Assembly: GCF_000422385.1 (NCBI RefSeq)
Contig: NZ_AULR01000001.1
Coordinates: 186,001 to 250,000, forward strand
DNA length: 64,000 bases
Source of the DNA: Microbacterium indicum DSM 19969
GTDB lineage: Bacteria > Actinomycetota > Actinomycetes > Actinomycetales > Microbacteriaceae
Reading direction: 5' to 3'
The notes under the pieces are model-generated. The model searched no databases, was not told where the DNA came from, and saw nothing but the letters and a program-made list of their open reading frames with translations. A program made the translations under genes and the position numbers. Every line of letters starts with the position of its first letter. The first letter of the stretch is position 1. Below are positions 17,353 through 25,768 of this stretch, one piece after another.

Positions 17353-19266
17353 TCACCCGTCGATGAGGGCCGCGAGCTCCGTCAGGAACGACGGGAGGTC
17401 GCGGCCCTTCCTCGCGAGCCGCCGCGCGTTCTCGGGGCTCGCGAAGACGTCGACGAACTGCTCGAACACCGCCTGGAACGAAGCGCGATCGGCCTCGCTG
17501 AAGGCCGCGAACGCGACGACCTGCACCCGCTCGGGCCCCCACGGGATCGCCTGCTCGCTCACCGCGAGGGCGATCGCCGTCCGCGTCGCCGACATCGTCA
17601 GGGCATGAGGCACCGCGAGGCTCTCCGTGAACGCCGTGGATGAGAGCTGCTCGCGCTCGATCGCGCTCTCGACGTAGGCCTCGTCGATCACGCCGTCGGC
17701 GACGAGCGGGGCCGCGAGGCGGCGGATCAGCTCGTCTTGTGGCGTCGCCGGGTCGACGTCGACGAGGAACGCGCCGGGAGCGAACCAGCGCGCGAACTCG
17801 GCGCGCAGCCCCGCGAGGCGCCGCTGCCTGCGCACGCGCCCCGCCGCATCGGCGACGGCCGCGATGTCGCGATCGGTCGGGAACGGCGGGATCTGCACGA
17901 CGCGATCGAGCGGAGCGCCGGCGGGCGGCTCGACGGTCGCGATCACGAGGTCGGACTCGATCCCGCCCCAGTCGGGCGCGGCGCCCGTCACGGTCGCGAC
18001 GACGTCGATGTCGTGCCCGAGCGAGGCCTCGATCGCCTCGCGCAGGCGCGCGCGGGGCTGCTCGAACGCTCCGGGCCACACGATCGTCGCGGTGAGCCGC
18101 GCCGACGCCGCGCGGGCTGGGGCGATCGCTCCCCCGAGGTGCATCGCGATGTTCGCGATCTCGTCGTCGGGGATCGTGAGCCCGAGCGCCGACGACAGGA
18201 CCCCCGAGACCGCGACCGACATCTCGAAGAGCAGCGGAGAGGCCGACTTGAGCGAACGGGTCATGGGGTTGCGCGACCACACCTGCTCGCGGGATCGGTC
18301 GGCGAGATTCTGCACGTGCACCGCGAGGCGCTCCTCGAAAGCAGGGTCGTCGAGCGCCACGCGGTAGGTCGCGGAGGCGCGCGAGAGCGCCGTCCGGACG
18401 GCGGCGCGCACGACGGGGTCCGCGCCGGCGCTCCCTCCCGCCGAGCCGTCGACCGCCAGGAGCGCGAGCGCCGCGAGGTGGCGGCGGTCGCCCGACCCCC
18501 AGACGACCCCGAGGTGCGCCCTCCCCACGGCGTCGAGCGCGGCGCCGACCCGCTCGACCTGCGGATCGGCCTCGCCCTCGCCCTCGAGCGCGTAGCCGCG
18601 GCGCACGCGCTCGGCGGCGATCGCGATGTGCAGGACGACGTCGGCGATCGCGAGCTCGTCGACGGATCCCTCCCGGCGGAGCTCCTCCACGAGGTCCTCG
18701 TGCATCGCGTCGAACGCGCCGGCGGGGATCCGCATGCTCTCGGCCGCGCGGCTCATGATCCCGGGGTCGAAGCCCGCGTCGCTCATCTCGTCGTGCACGA
18801 TCGTCGAGACGAGGCGACGGCGGGCGAGTTCGGATCCCTCGAGCCGTACGACCTCGCCCGCGCGCTCGAAGCGCAGGTCCGATCGCGTCAGGAGCCCGCG
18901 CACGCGCCGCAGGTCGCCCTCGATCGTGCTCTCGCTCACGTGCAGTGCCTCGGCGGCCGCGTAGACGCTCAGCCCCTCGCGGGCGTCGAGCAGCATGCGC
19001 ACGAGCCCGCGGAGCCGTTCGCGCGGCGTGCCGCGATCGGGCTCGAGATCGTCGCGCGTCAGCCCCGACGCGGCGGGCGTCGCGCGGTACCCCTGCGGGC
19101 CCGACTCGATCGCGTCGCCCGACGCGGCCTGCGCGTTGATCGCCGTGACGTACGAGCGGACGCTGCGCGGCGTGACGCCGAGCTGGTCGGCGAGGAAGCC
19201 CGCCGTGACCCAGGATCCGCGGCGCATCAGGATGGCCAGCATCTGTGCCTGCCGCGCCCTCGCCAT
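17353..19266 (-). CDS. PRD-containing PTS-dependent transcriptional regulator (MtlR/BglG type)
   Basis: This 637-residue regulator has an N-terminal HTH (RQAQMLAILMRRGSW, then FLADQLGVTPRSVRSYV), a second HTH (LSVYAAAEALHVSESTIEGD), two PTS regulation domains, a IIB-like segment at about residues 400-490 and a C-terminal IIA domain with the phosphorylatable His in SLAVPHAL. The IIB-like segment reads RLTATIVWPGAFEQ where active IIB domains have a P-loop cysteine, so that site cannot be phosphorylated. It is divergent from the mannitol PTS genes and probably activates them. Start ATG 19266 has GGAG about 11 nt upstream. Confidence 0.9.
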   Translation of the reverse strand: MARARQAQMLAILMRRGSWVTAGFLADQLGVTPRSVRSYVTAINAQAASGDAIESGPQGYRATPAASGLTRDDLEPDRGTPRERLRGLVRMLLDAREGLSVYAAAEALHVSESTIEGDLRRVRGLLTRSDLRFERAGEVVRLEGSELARRRLVSTIVHDEMSDAGFDPGIMSRAAESMRIPAGAFDAMHEDLVEELRREGSVDELAIADVVLHIAIAAERVRRGYALEGEGEADPQVERVGAALDAVGRAHLGVVWGSGDRRHLAALALLAVDGSAGGSAGADPVVRAAVRTALSRASATYRVALDDPAFEERLAVHVQNLADRSREQVWSRNPMTRSLKSASPLLFEMSVAVSGVLSSALGLTIPDDEIANIAMHLGGAIAPARAASARLTATIVWPGAFEQPRARLREAIEASLGHDIDVVATVTGAAPDWGGIESDLVIATVEPPAGAPLDRVVQIPPFPTDRDIAAVADAAGRVRRQRRLAGLRAEFARWFAPGAFLVDVDPATPQDELIRRLAAPLVADGVIDEAYVESAIEREQLSSTAFTESLAVPHALTMSATRTAIALAVSEQAIPWGPERVQVVAFAAFSEADRASFQAVFEQFVDVFASPENARRLARKGRDLPSFLTELAALIDG

Positions 19267-19304
19267 GCCTGCCAGTCTCCGGCATGCGGGCGCCCGCGAC
19301 AACT

Positions 19305-19321
19305 TTCCGCCCCCTCCGGAA
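19305..19321. promoter_or_regulatory. Candidate operator in the mannitol island divergent gap
   Basis: The inverted pair TTCCG / CGGAA with a 7-nt spacer lies in the 120-nt gap between the PRD regulator and the IIB-like gene, within a partly symmetric ACAA...TTGT surround. It is the only notable dyad there and could be the regulator site. The support is weak. Confidence 0.3.
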
Positions 19322-19386
19322 GCGACCCTCGTTGTGCGCGCGGCCGGGAGAGAGAAGCATGAGGGCGAATAGGAGTTGTGGGATCG

Positions 19387-19701
19387 ATGAGGATCAGTGT
19401 GGTCTGCGGTGCCGGCGCCTCGAGCACGTTCGTCGCGTCGCGCCTTCAGCGCGCCTCCGCGGCGGCGGGGACGCCCTTCGAGGCGCGCGCGTCCGCCCTC
19501 TCCGCCGTCGACCCCGCCGCCGACGCGATCCTGCTCGGCGCCCACCTCGCACCGGAGGAGGGCCGCGTCCGCGCGGCCGCCCCCGGCGTGCCCCTCGCCG
19601 TGCTGCCCGCCGACATCGCCGCCGACCGGGACGGCACGCGCGCGCTCGCCATCGTTCGGGAACTGATCACGGGGCCCGCGGCCGCGGGTCCCACCCTCTG
19701 A
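19387..19701 (+). CDS. Stand-alone PTS IIB-like protein
   Basis: This is a 104-residue protein starting MRISVVCGAGASSTFVASRL, which is the lactose/cellobiose-type IIB P-loop with the phosphorylatable Cys at residue 9. It is first in the PTS operon, 11 nt before ptsH. The mannitol transporter downstream already has its own IIB domain, so this free copy is either a subunit for another sugar or part of a regulatory phosphorelay. AGGAG lies at 19371-19375; ATG 19387 or GTG 19378 may be used. Confidence 0.8.
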   Translation: MRISVVCGAGASSTFVASRLQRASAAAGTPFEARASALSAVDPAADAILLGAHLAPEEGRVRAAAPGVPLAVLPADIAADRDGTRALAIVRELITGPAAAGPTL

Positions 19702-19712
19702 AAGGACACATC

Positions 19713-19982
19713 ATGGCCACTCGCACCGTCACCATCGCCGCATCGCACGGGCTCCACGCCCGCCCCGCGAAGCTCTTCGCGCAGGCCGCGAAGGAGTCGG
19801 GCCTCGACGTCACCGTCGCGAAGGAGGGCGGCTCGCCCGTCAACGCCGCGTCGATCCTCGGCGTCATCGCCCTCGGCGCGAACACGGGCGACGTCGTGAC
19901 CCTCGAGGCGACGGGCGACGGCGCCGACGCGGCGCTCGACGCGCTCGCGGCTCTGCTCGAGACCGACTCCGACCAGGCCTGA
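19713..19982 (+). CDS. ptsH: Phosphocarrier protein HPr
   Basis: This 89-residue HPr has the His15 phosphorylation motif SHGLHARPAK and the NAASILGVIALGA segment around the Ser46-like site. It passes phosphate from enzyme I to the IIA domains. AAAGGA lies about 6 nt before ATG 19713. It is encoded inside the mannitol operon and 2 nt before ptsI. Confidence 0.96.
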   Translation: MATRTVTIAASHGLHARPAKLFAQAAKESGLDVTVAKEGGSPVNAASILGVIALGANTGDVVTLEATGDGADAALDALAALLETDSDQA

Positions 19983-19984
19983 TC

Positions 19985-21631
19985 GTGACCGAGATCACGG
20001 GGGTCGGAATCGGCCGGGGCGTCGCCCAGGGCCCCGTCGCCCACATGGCGCCTCCCCTCGAGGCGCCGTCCGACGCGCCGAGCGCCCTGCCCGCCGCCGA
20101 GGAGAAGGCCCGCGTGACCGAAGCGGTCGCCGCCGTCGCCGCCGAGCTCAACGCGCGCGGCGAGAAGGCGGGCGGATCCGCCCAGGACGTCCTCGAGGCG
20201 CAGGCGATGATGGCCGAGGATCCGACGCTCGAGGAGTCGGTCGGCGCGAAGATCGACGCCGGCGCGACCGCCGAGCACGCCGTGCACACGGCCTTCGCCG
20301 AGTTCGCCGAGCAGCTCGCCGCGATCGGCGGCTACCTCGGCGAGCGCGCCGCCGATCTCGGCGACGTCGCCCAGCGCGTCATCGCGCACCTGCGCGGCGT
20401 CGCGGCGCCCGGCGTCCCGGATCCGGGCCACCCGTTCGTCCTCGTCGCGACCGACCTCGCGCCCGCCGACACCGCGCTCCTCGACCTCGACCAGGTCCTC
20501 GCCGTCGTGACGACCGAGGGCGGCCCCACCTCGCACACGGCGATCCTCGCGCGCGAGAAGGGGATCGTCGCGGTCGTCGGCACGGGATCCGCCGACCTCG
20601 CCGACGGCCAGACGGTCATCGTCGACGCCGCGGACGGCGTCGTCGTCGCCGACCCCACGGACGAGCAGCTCGCCGCGGCCGCAGAGCGCGCGGAGGCCAG
20701 GAAGGCCGCCGCGGCCGCGCCGATCACGCCCGGCGCGCTGGCCGACGGCACCGAGATCCCGCTCCTCGCGAACCTCGGCAGCCCCGAGGGGGCGGCCGAC
20801 GCCGTCGCGCTCGGCGCCGAGGGCGTGGGCCTGTTCCGCACGGAGTTCCTGTTCCTCTCGTCGGAGGAGGCGCCCTCCGTCGAGAGCCAGAAGGCGAGCT
20901 ACGCGAAGCTCCTCGCCGCGTTCCCCGGCAGGAAGGTCGTCGTGCGCGTGCTCGACGCGGGAGCCGACAAGCCCCTCCCCTTCCTGACCGACGAGGGCGA
21001 GGAGAACCCGGCCCTCGGGCGCCGCGGGATCCGCGCGCTCCGCAACCGCGAGAACGTGCTCCGCGACCAGCTCACGGCGCTCGCGCAGGCCGACGCCGAG
21101 TCCGACGCCGACCTCTGGGTCATGGCGCCCATGGTCGCGACGGTCGAGGAGACCGCGTACTTCACGGCGCTCGCGAAGGAGCTCGGGCTCCGCACGACGG
21201 GCGTCATGGTCGAGGTCCCCGCGGCCGCGATCCTCGCGGACCGGGTCCTCCAGGTCGCCGACTTCGCGTCGATCGGCACGAACGACCTCGTGCAGTACAC
21301 GATGGCCGCCGACCGCCTGCTCGGGACCGTCGCGAACCTGCAGTCGCCCTGGCACCCCGCCGCGCTCCGGCTCATCCAGATGGTCGGCGAGGGCGGATCC
21401 GCGAACGGCAAGCCCGTCGGCGTGTGCGGCGAGGCCGCGGCCGACCCGCTCCTCGCCGTCGTCCTCGCGGGCCTCGGCGTCACGAGCCTGTCCATGTCCC
21501 CGTCCGCGCTCGCCGACGTGCGCGCCGAGCTGAAGCTCCACACGGCCGACGACGCGCGCCGCATGGCCGAGGCCGCCCTGGCGGCGTCCGACGCGGCCGG
21601 CGCCCAGGCCGCTGCCCGCTCCGCGGCCTGA
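19985..21631 (+). CDS. ptsI: PTS enzyme I (phosphoenolpyruvate-protein phosphotransferase)
   Basis: This 548-residue enzyme I starts the PTS relay by taking phosphate from PEP. It has the active-site His184 in TEGGPTSHTAILAR, the PEP-binding GVGLFRTEFLF, VRVLDAGADKPLPF and GVMVEVPAAA, and the C-terminal SIGTNDLVQYTMAADR. The length is near the usual 560-575. The start is GTG 19985, two bases after the ptsH stop. Placing general PTS genes inside the mannitol operon suggests they are induced by this sugar. Confidence 0.96.
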   Translation: MTEITGVGIGRGVAQGPVAHMAPPLEAPSDAPSALPAAEEKARVTEAVAAVAAELNARGEKAGGSAQDVLEAQAMMAEDPTLEESVGAKIDAGATAEHAVHTAFAEFAEQLAAIGGYLGERAADLGDVAQRVIAHLRGVAAPGVPDPGHPFVLVATDLAPADTALLDLDQVLAVVTTEGGPTSHTAILAREKGIVAVVGTGSADLADGQTVIVDAADGVVVADPTDEQLAAAAERAEARKAAAAAPITPGALADGTEIPLLANLGSPEGAADAVALGAEGVGLFRTEFLFLSSEEAPSVESQKASYAKLLAAFPGRKVVVRVLDAGADKPLPFLTDEGEENPALGRRGIRALRNRENVLRDQLTALAQADAESDADLWVMAPMVATVEETAYFTALAKELGLRTTGVMVEVPAAAILADRVLQVADFASIGTNDLVQYTMAADRLLGTVANLQSPWHPAALRLIQMVGEGGSANGKPVGVCGEAAADPLLAVVLAGLGVTSLSMSPSALADVRAELKLHTADDARRMAEAALAASDAAGAQAAARSAA

Positions 21632-21654
21632 TCACCACCCTGAAGAAAGCACAG

Positions 21655-23664
21655 ATGATGTCCTCCACCACCACCTCGGCGAAGACGCCGGGCGGCCTGC
21701 GCGTCGGGATCCAGAAGGTCGGATCCTTCATGTCGGGCATGGTCATGCCCAACATCCCCGCGCTCATCGCCTGGGGCCTGTTCACGGCCCTGTTCATCGC
21801 CGACGGCTGGCTGCCCAACGAGCAGCTCGCGTCCGTCGGCGGCCCGATGATCCACTACCTCCTGCCGCTCCTCATCGCCTACACGGGCGGCTTCATGATC
21901 CACGACAAGCGCGGCGGCGTCGTGGGCGCGATCGCGACCGTCGGCGCGATCGCGGGCAGCGACCTGCTCATCGCCGTCCAGAACGCCGATCTGCCCGCCG
22001 ACAACCAGATCGGCCAGATCCACATGTTCATCGGCGCCATGATCATGGGCCCGCTCGCGGCCTGGATCATGAAGAAGCTCGACGGGCTGTGGGACGGCAG
22101 GATCAAGGCCGGCTTCGAGATGCTCGTGAACATGTTCTCGGCGGGGATCTTCGGGTTCCTCGCCGCGATCTTCTCGTTCTACGTGCTCGCGCCCGTCGTC
22201 AACTGGATCATGGCGGTCCTCGGCGAGGCCGTGGGCTGGCTCGTGAACCACTCGCTCCTCCCGCTCACGAGCATCATCATCGAACCCGCGAAGGTGTTCT
22301 TCCTCAACAACGCGATCAACCACGGCGTCCTCACGCCGCTCGGGACCGCCGAGGTGGCGGAGCACGGCAAGTCGATCCTGTTCCTCCTCGAGGCGAACCC
22401 GGGCGTCGGCCTGGGCGTCCTCCTGGCGTTCACGTTCTTCGGCACGGGCGCCGCGAAGGGCTCGGCGCCCGGCGCCGCGATCATCCACTTCTTCGGCGGC
22501 ATCCACGAGGTGTACTTCCCGTACGTCCTCATGAAGCCCGCCCTGATCATCGCCGTCATCCTCGGCGGGATGTCGGGCGTCGCGACGAACCAGCTGTTCG
22601 GCGACGGCCTCGTCGGCCCGGCGTCGCCGGGGTCGATCATCGCCGTGCTCGGCATGACCTTCCGCACCGACTACCTCGGGGTCATCCTCTCGGTCGTCAT
22701 CTCGGCCGCGGTGACCTTCGTCATCGCCGCGATCATCCTGCGCGCGAGCCGGAAGAAGGACCTCGAGAAGGAGGACCAGTTCTCGGCCGCCGTCGCGAAG
22801 ACGCAGGCCGCGAAGGGCAAGCAGTCGGCCTTCCTCGCGAACCTCGCCGACGCCCCCGCCGCCGCGACGAAGACGATCCAGAAGGTCGTCTTCGCGTGCG
22901 ACGCGGGCATGGGATCCTCGGCGATGGGCGCGAGCGTGCTCCGCAAGAAGTTCAAGGACGCGGGCCTCACGGGCCTCGACGTGACGAACAAGTCGATCGC
23001 GAACCTCGACGGCACGGCCGACCTCGTCGTGACGCAGCAGCAGCTCACCGACAGGGCGCGCCAGAACGAGCCGTCGGCGATGCACGTCTCGGTCGACGCG
23101 TTCATGAACGCGCCCGAGTACGACGAGATCGTCGAGCTGCTCAGGCGCCAGCAGTCGGGCGAGGAGCCCGCCGCCGCGCCCGAGCCCGCCGCGCAGGCCG
23201 AGCCCGCCGCGGAGCCGGCCCCCGCGTCCGGCGACGTCCTGCGGCCCGAGTACGTCCGGATCCACGCGGGATCCGTCACGCGCGACGACGCCCTGCGCGA
23301 GGCCGCGGGGATCCTCCAGCAGGCCGGCGCCGTGACGGGCGACTACTTCGAGGCGATGAAGGCCCGCGAGGAGACCGTGTCGACCTTCATGGGCAACGGC
23401 CTCGCGATCCCCCACGGCACCGACGCCGCCAAGGACGCGGTCCTCGGATCCGCCCTGTCGGTCGTCCGCTACGACGGCGGCGTCGACTGGGGCGACGGCG
23501 ACACGGCGACCTTCGTCGTCGGAATCGCCGGCAAGGGCGGCGCGCACCTCGAGATCCTCTCGAGCGTCGCCGTCCAGTTCGGCGACGACGACGCCGTCGC
23601 GAAGCTCACCGCAGCCGCGACGCCCGAGGAGCTCTACGCGCTCCTCGCCGACGGCATCAACTGA
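21655..23664 (+). CDS. mtlA: Mannitol-specific PTS transporter EIICBA
   Basis: This 669-residue fused permease imports mannitol as mannitol-1-phosphate. The IIC part (residues 1-360) is highly hydrophobic with SFMSGMVMPNIPALIAWG and HFFGGIHEVYFPYVLMKP. The IIB part has Cys415 in KVVFACDAGMGSSAMG. An acidic Ala/Pro/Glu linker follows, and then the IIA domain with His587 in NGLAIPHGTD. All three domains look intact, so it does not need the free IIB-like protein. There are two adjacent ATGs, at 21655 and 21658, after GAAGAAAG. Confidence 0.96.
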   Translation: MMSSTTTSAKTPGGLRVGIQKVGSFMSGMVMPNIPALIAWGLFTALFIADGWLPNEQLASVGGPMIHYLLPLLIAYTGGFMIHDKRGGVVGAIATVGAIAGSDLLIAVQNADLPADNQIGQIHMFIGAMIMGPLAAWIMKKLDGLWDGRIKAGFEMLVNMFSAGIFGFLAAIFSFYVLAPVVNWIMAVLGEAVGWLVNHSLLPLTSIIIEPAKVFFLNNAINHGVLTPLGTAEVAEHGKSILFLLEANPGVGLGVLLAFTFFGTGAAKGSAPGAAIIHFFGGIHEVYFPYVLMKPALIIAVILGGMSGVATNQLFGDGLVGPASPGSIIAVLGMTFRTDYLGVILSVVISAAVTFVIAAIILRASRKKDLEKEDQFSAAVAKTQAAKGKQSAFLANLADAPAAATKTIQKVVFACDAGMGSSAMGASVLRKKFKDAGLTGLDVTNKSIANLDGTADLVVTQQQLTDRARQNEPSAMHVSVDAFMNAPEYDEIVELLRRQQSGEEPAAAPEPAAQAEPAAEPAPASGDVLRPEYVRIHAGSVTRDDALREAAGILQQAGAVTGDYFEAMKAREETVSTFMGNGLAIPHGTDAAKDAVLGSALSVVRYDGGVDWGDGDTATFVVGIAGKGGAHLEILSSVAVQFGDDDAVAKLTAAATPEELYALLADGIN

Positions 23665-23675
23665 AAGGGATCCCC

Positions 23676-24818
23676 ATGAAGGCAGTTCACTTCGGGGCCG
23701 GGAACATCGGCCGCGGATTCGTCGGAATGCTCCTCGCGGAGGGCGGCTACGACATCGTGTTCAGCGACGTCGCCGCGCCCCTCGTCGCCGCGATCAACGC
23801 GGCCGACGCCTACACGGTGCACGAGGTCGGCGAGGGCGGGCGCGACCGCGTCGTCACGGGCTTCCGTGCGGTCGACAGCGCCGAGGATCCGGCCGGGGTG
23901 GCGCGCGAGGTCGCGACGGCCGACGTCGTCACCTGCGCCGTCGGCCCGACGGTCCTGCGGTTCATCGCGCCGCACGTGCTCGCGGGGCTCCGCGAGCGGG
24001 CGGCGGACGCCGCGCCCGTGCAGGTCATGGCCTGCGAGAACGCGATCGGGGCGACCGATCAGCTGCGCGCGCACATCGAGGAGCTCGCGGGCGACGAGTG
24101 GGCGGCCCTCGCGCCGCGCGCCGTCTTCGCGAACACCGCCGTCGACCGCATCGTGCCCGGCCAGCCCGAGGGCGCCGGCATCGACGTCACGGTCGAGCCC
24201 TTCTTCGAGTGGGCCATCGAGGCCCGCCCGTTCGGGGCCGACCGCCCGTCCATCCCGGGCGCGCACTTCGTCGACGACCTCGCCCCGTACATCGAGCGCA
24301 AGCTGTTCACGGTGAACACGGGCCACGCCACGGCCGCGTACCTGGGCGCCGCGCGCCGCATCGAGCGGATCGCCGACGCGCTCGCCGACGAGACGGTCGC
24401 CGCGGGCGTCGCCTCGGCGCTCGAGGAGACGAGCGCGCTGCTCGCCGCCAAGCACGGCTTCCCGGCCGAGGAGCTCGCGGAGTACCGTGCGACGATCCTC
24501 GGCCGCTTCCGCAATCCGCACCTGCCCGACACCGTCCAGCGGGTCGGGCGCCAGCCCCTGCGCAAGCTCTCACGCCACGAGCGCTTCGTCGGCCCCGCCG
24601 CAGAGGCCGCCGAGCGCGGGCTGCCGACGACGGCCCTCGTCGCCGCGATGGGCGCCGCCCTCGCGTTCGACAACCCCGAGGATCCCCAGTCGGTCGAGCT
24701 GCACGAGAAGCTCGCCGCGCTCACCGCCTCGGAGTTCGCCGCCGAGGTGACAGGTCTCGAGAAGGGCCACCCGCTCTTCTCGGACATCGTGGAGGTCGTG
24801 GCCGCCGCACAGGCCTGA
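23676..24818 (+). CDS. mtlD: Mannitol-1-phosphate 5-dehydrogenase
   Basis: This 380-residue enzyme oxidises imported mannitol-1-phosphate to fructose-6-phosphate with NAD. It begins with the NAD motif MKAVHFGAGNIGRGFVG and shows FANTAVDRIVPGQ, FTVNTGHATAAYLG and RFRNPHLPDTVQRVGRQP, all typical of MtlD. GAAAGGGA lies about 5 nt before ATG 23676. It is the last gene of the PTS operon, followed by a strong hairpin. Confidence 0.96.
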   Translation: MKAVHFGAGNIGRGFVGMLLAEGGYDIVFSDVAAPLVAAINAADAYTVHEVGEGGRDRVVTGFRAVDSAEDPAGVAREVATADVVTCAVGPTVLRFIAPHVLAGLRERAADAAPVQVMACENAIGATDQLRAHIEELAGDEWAALAPRAVFANTAVDRIVPGQPEGAGIDVTVEPFFEWAIEARPFGADRPSIPGAHFVDDLAPYIERKLFTVNTGHATAAYLGAARRIERIADALADETVAAGVASALEETSALLAAKHGFPAEELAEYRATILGRFRNPHLPDTVQRVGRQPLRKLSRHERFVGPAAEAAERGLPTTALVAAMGAALAFDNPEDPQSVELHEKLAALTASEFAAEVTGLEKGHPLFSDIVEVVAAAQA

Positions 24819-24834
24819 CCCCCACGCCTTCCGC

Positions 24835-24875
24835 AGGCCCCTCCCCTGTCCCCGGACAAGGGAGGGGCCTTCCCC
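24835..24875 (+). terminator. Terminator of the mannitol PTS operon
   Basis: AGGCCCCTCCC (24835-24845) and GGGAGGGGCCT (24860-24870) form an 11-bp stem, followed by TCCCCC. It lies 16 nt past the mtlD stop. Confidence 0.8.
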
Positions 24876-24911
24876 CGTGTGCGCCGCGGATCCACCTGAC
24901 ACAATCGAGGC

Positions 24912-25757
24912 ATGAGCTCCTCCGACGACCAGCCGACGGTGCCCCTGCCGGATCCCGACCGCCAGCCGACCGAGGCCTACCCGCGGCCGACGGAGCCGTA
25001 TCCCGCGGCCGCGGTCCCGCCCCTTCCGCCGCAGCGCGTCGTCCCGACGCAGCCGGCGCAGCGTCCGCGGCCGGGCGCCGGCCTGGCGACGACCGCCCTG
25101 ATCCTCGCGATCGCGGGATTCGTCTTCGCCCTCCTGGGCTTCGCCTCGGGCATCGCGATGGCCCTCGGGTACCTCTCGTTCCTCGCGTGGCCCCTCTTCG
25201 TCACCGCGATCGTGCTCGCGATCATCGCGCTCGTGCGCCGCGCGCGCGGCACGGGCATGAGCATCGCGGCCCTCGCCGTCTCGGTCGTCGGCGGGATCGT
25301 CGGGGTGTTCTCGGTGTTCGTCGTCCTCATCGCGGGCATCGCCGGCGTCGCGCAGGAGTTCGGCGAGGACCTCGACGGGCTCCTCCCCTCCGAGTCGCCG
25401 TCGGACGGCTGGCCGTTCGAGGAGCCGACCCCCGAGGGCGGGTCGACGCCCGCCCCCGAGTCGACGCCCGAGGCCGGCGGGTCGAGCGACGCCGCGGTGC
25501 AGGCCGACTGCGCGACGCTCATCGCGGAGCCGCAGCCCGACACGGGCGACGCCGCGGCGGTCGAGGCGTACTTCGACGACCTCGCGGCCCAGATGCAGAC
25601 CGAGGAGGTCGCGGGTCCGCTCGAGGACATCGCCGACGTCATCGAGAGCGTGTACGACCTCGACGACCCGACGGCGGCGGCCGACGCGATCGTGCAGGTG
25701 CAGGCCGCGGGCCAGCAGCTCGCCGCGAGCTGCGGCTTCGAGATCCCGACCTTCTGA
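24912..25757 (+). CDS. DUF4190-type membrane protein with Pro-rich head and acidic tail
   Basis: This 281-residue protein has a Pro/Thr-rich cytoplasmic N-terminus with YPRPTEPYP-like repeats (residues 1-55), two to three membrane helices (about 57-155; LATTALILAIAGFVFALLGF and AALAVSVVGGIVGVFSVFVV), then an acidic Ser/Pro/Glu linker and a C-terminal extracellular domain with two cysteines (QADCATL, ASCGF) that may pair. No enzyme motif is visible. CACAAT lies 6 nt before the ATG, a weak leaderless promoter match. The function is unknown; an envelope role is likely. Confidence 0.8.
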   Translation: MSSSDDQPTVPLPDPDRQPTEAYPRPTEPYPAAAVPPLPPQRVVPTQPAQRPRPGAGLATTALILAIAGFVFALLGFASGIAMALGYLSFLAWPLFVTAIVLAIIALVRRARGTGMSIAALAVSVVGGIVGVFSVFVVLIAGIAGVAQEFGEDLDGLLPSESPSDGWPFEEPTPEGGSTPAPESTPEAGGSSDAAVQADCATLIAEPQPDTGDAAAVEAYFDDLAAQMQTEEVAGPLEDIADVIESVYDLDDPTAAADAIVQVQAAGQQLAASCGFEIPTF

Positions 25758-25768
25758 GCGAGGCGCGC

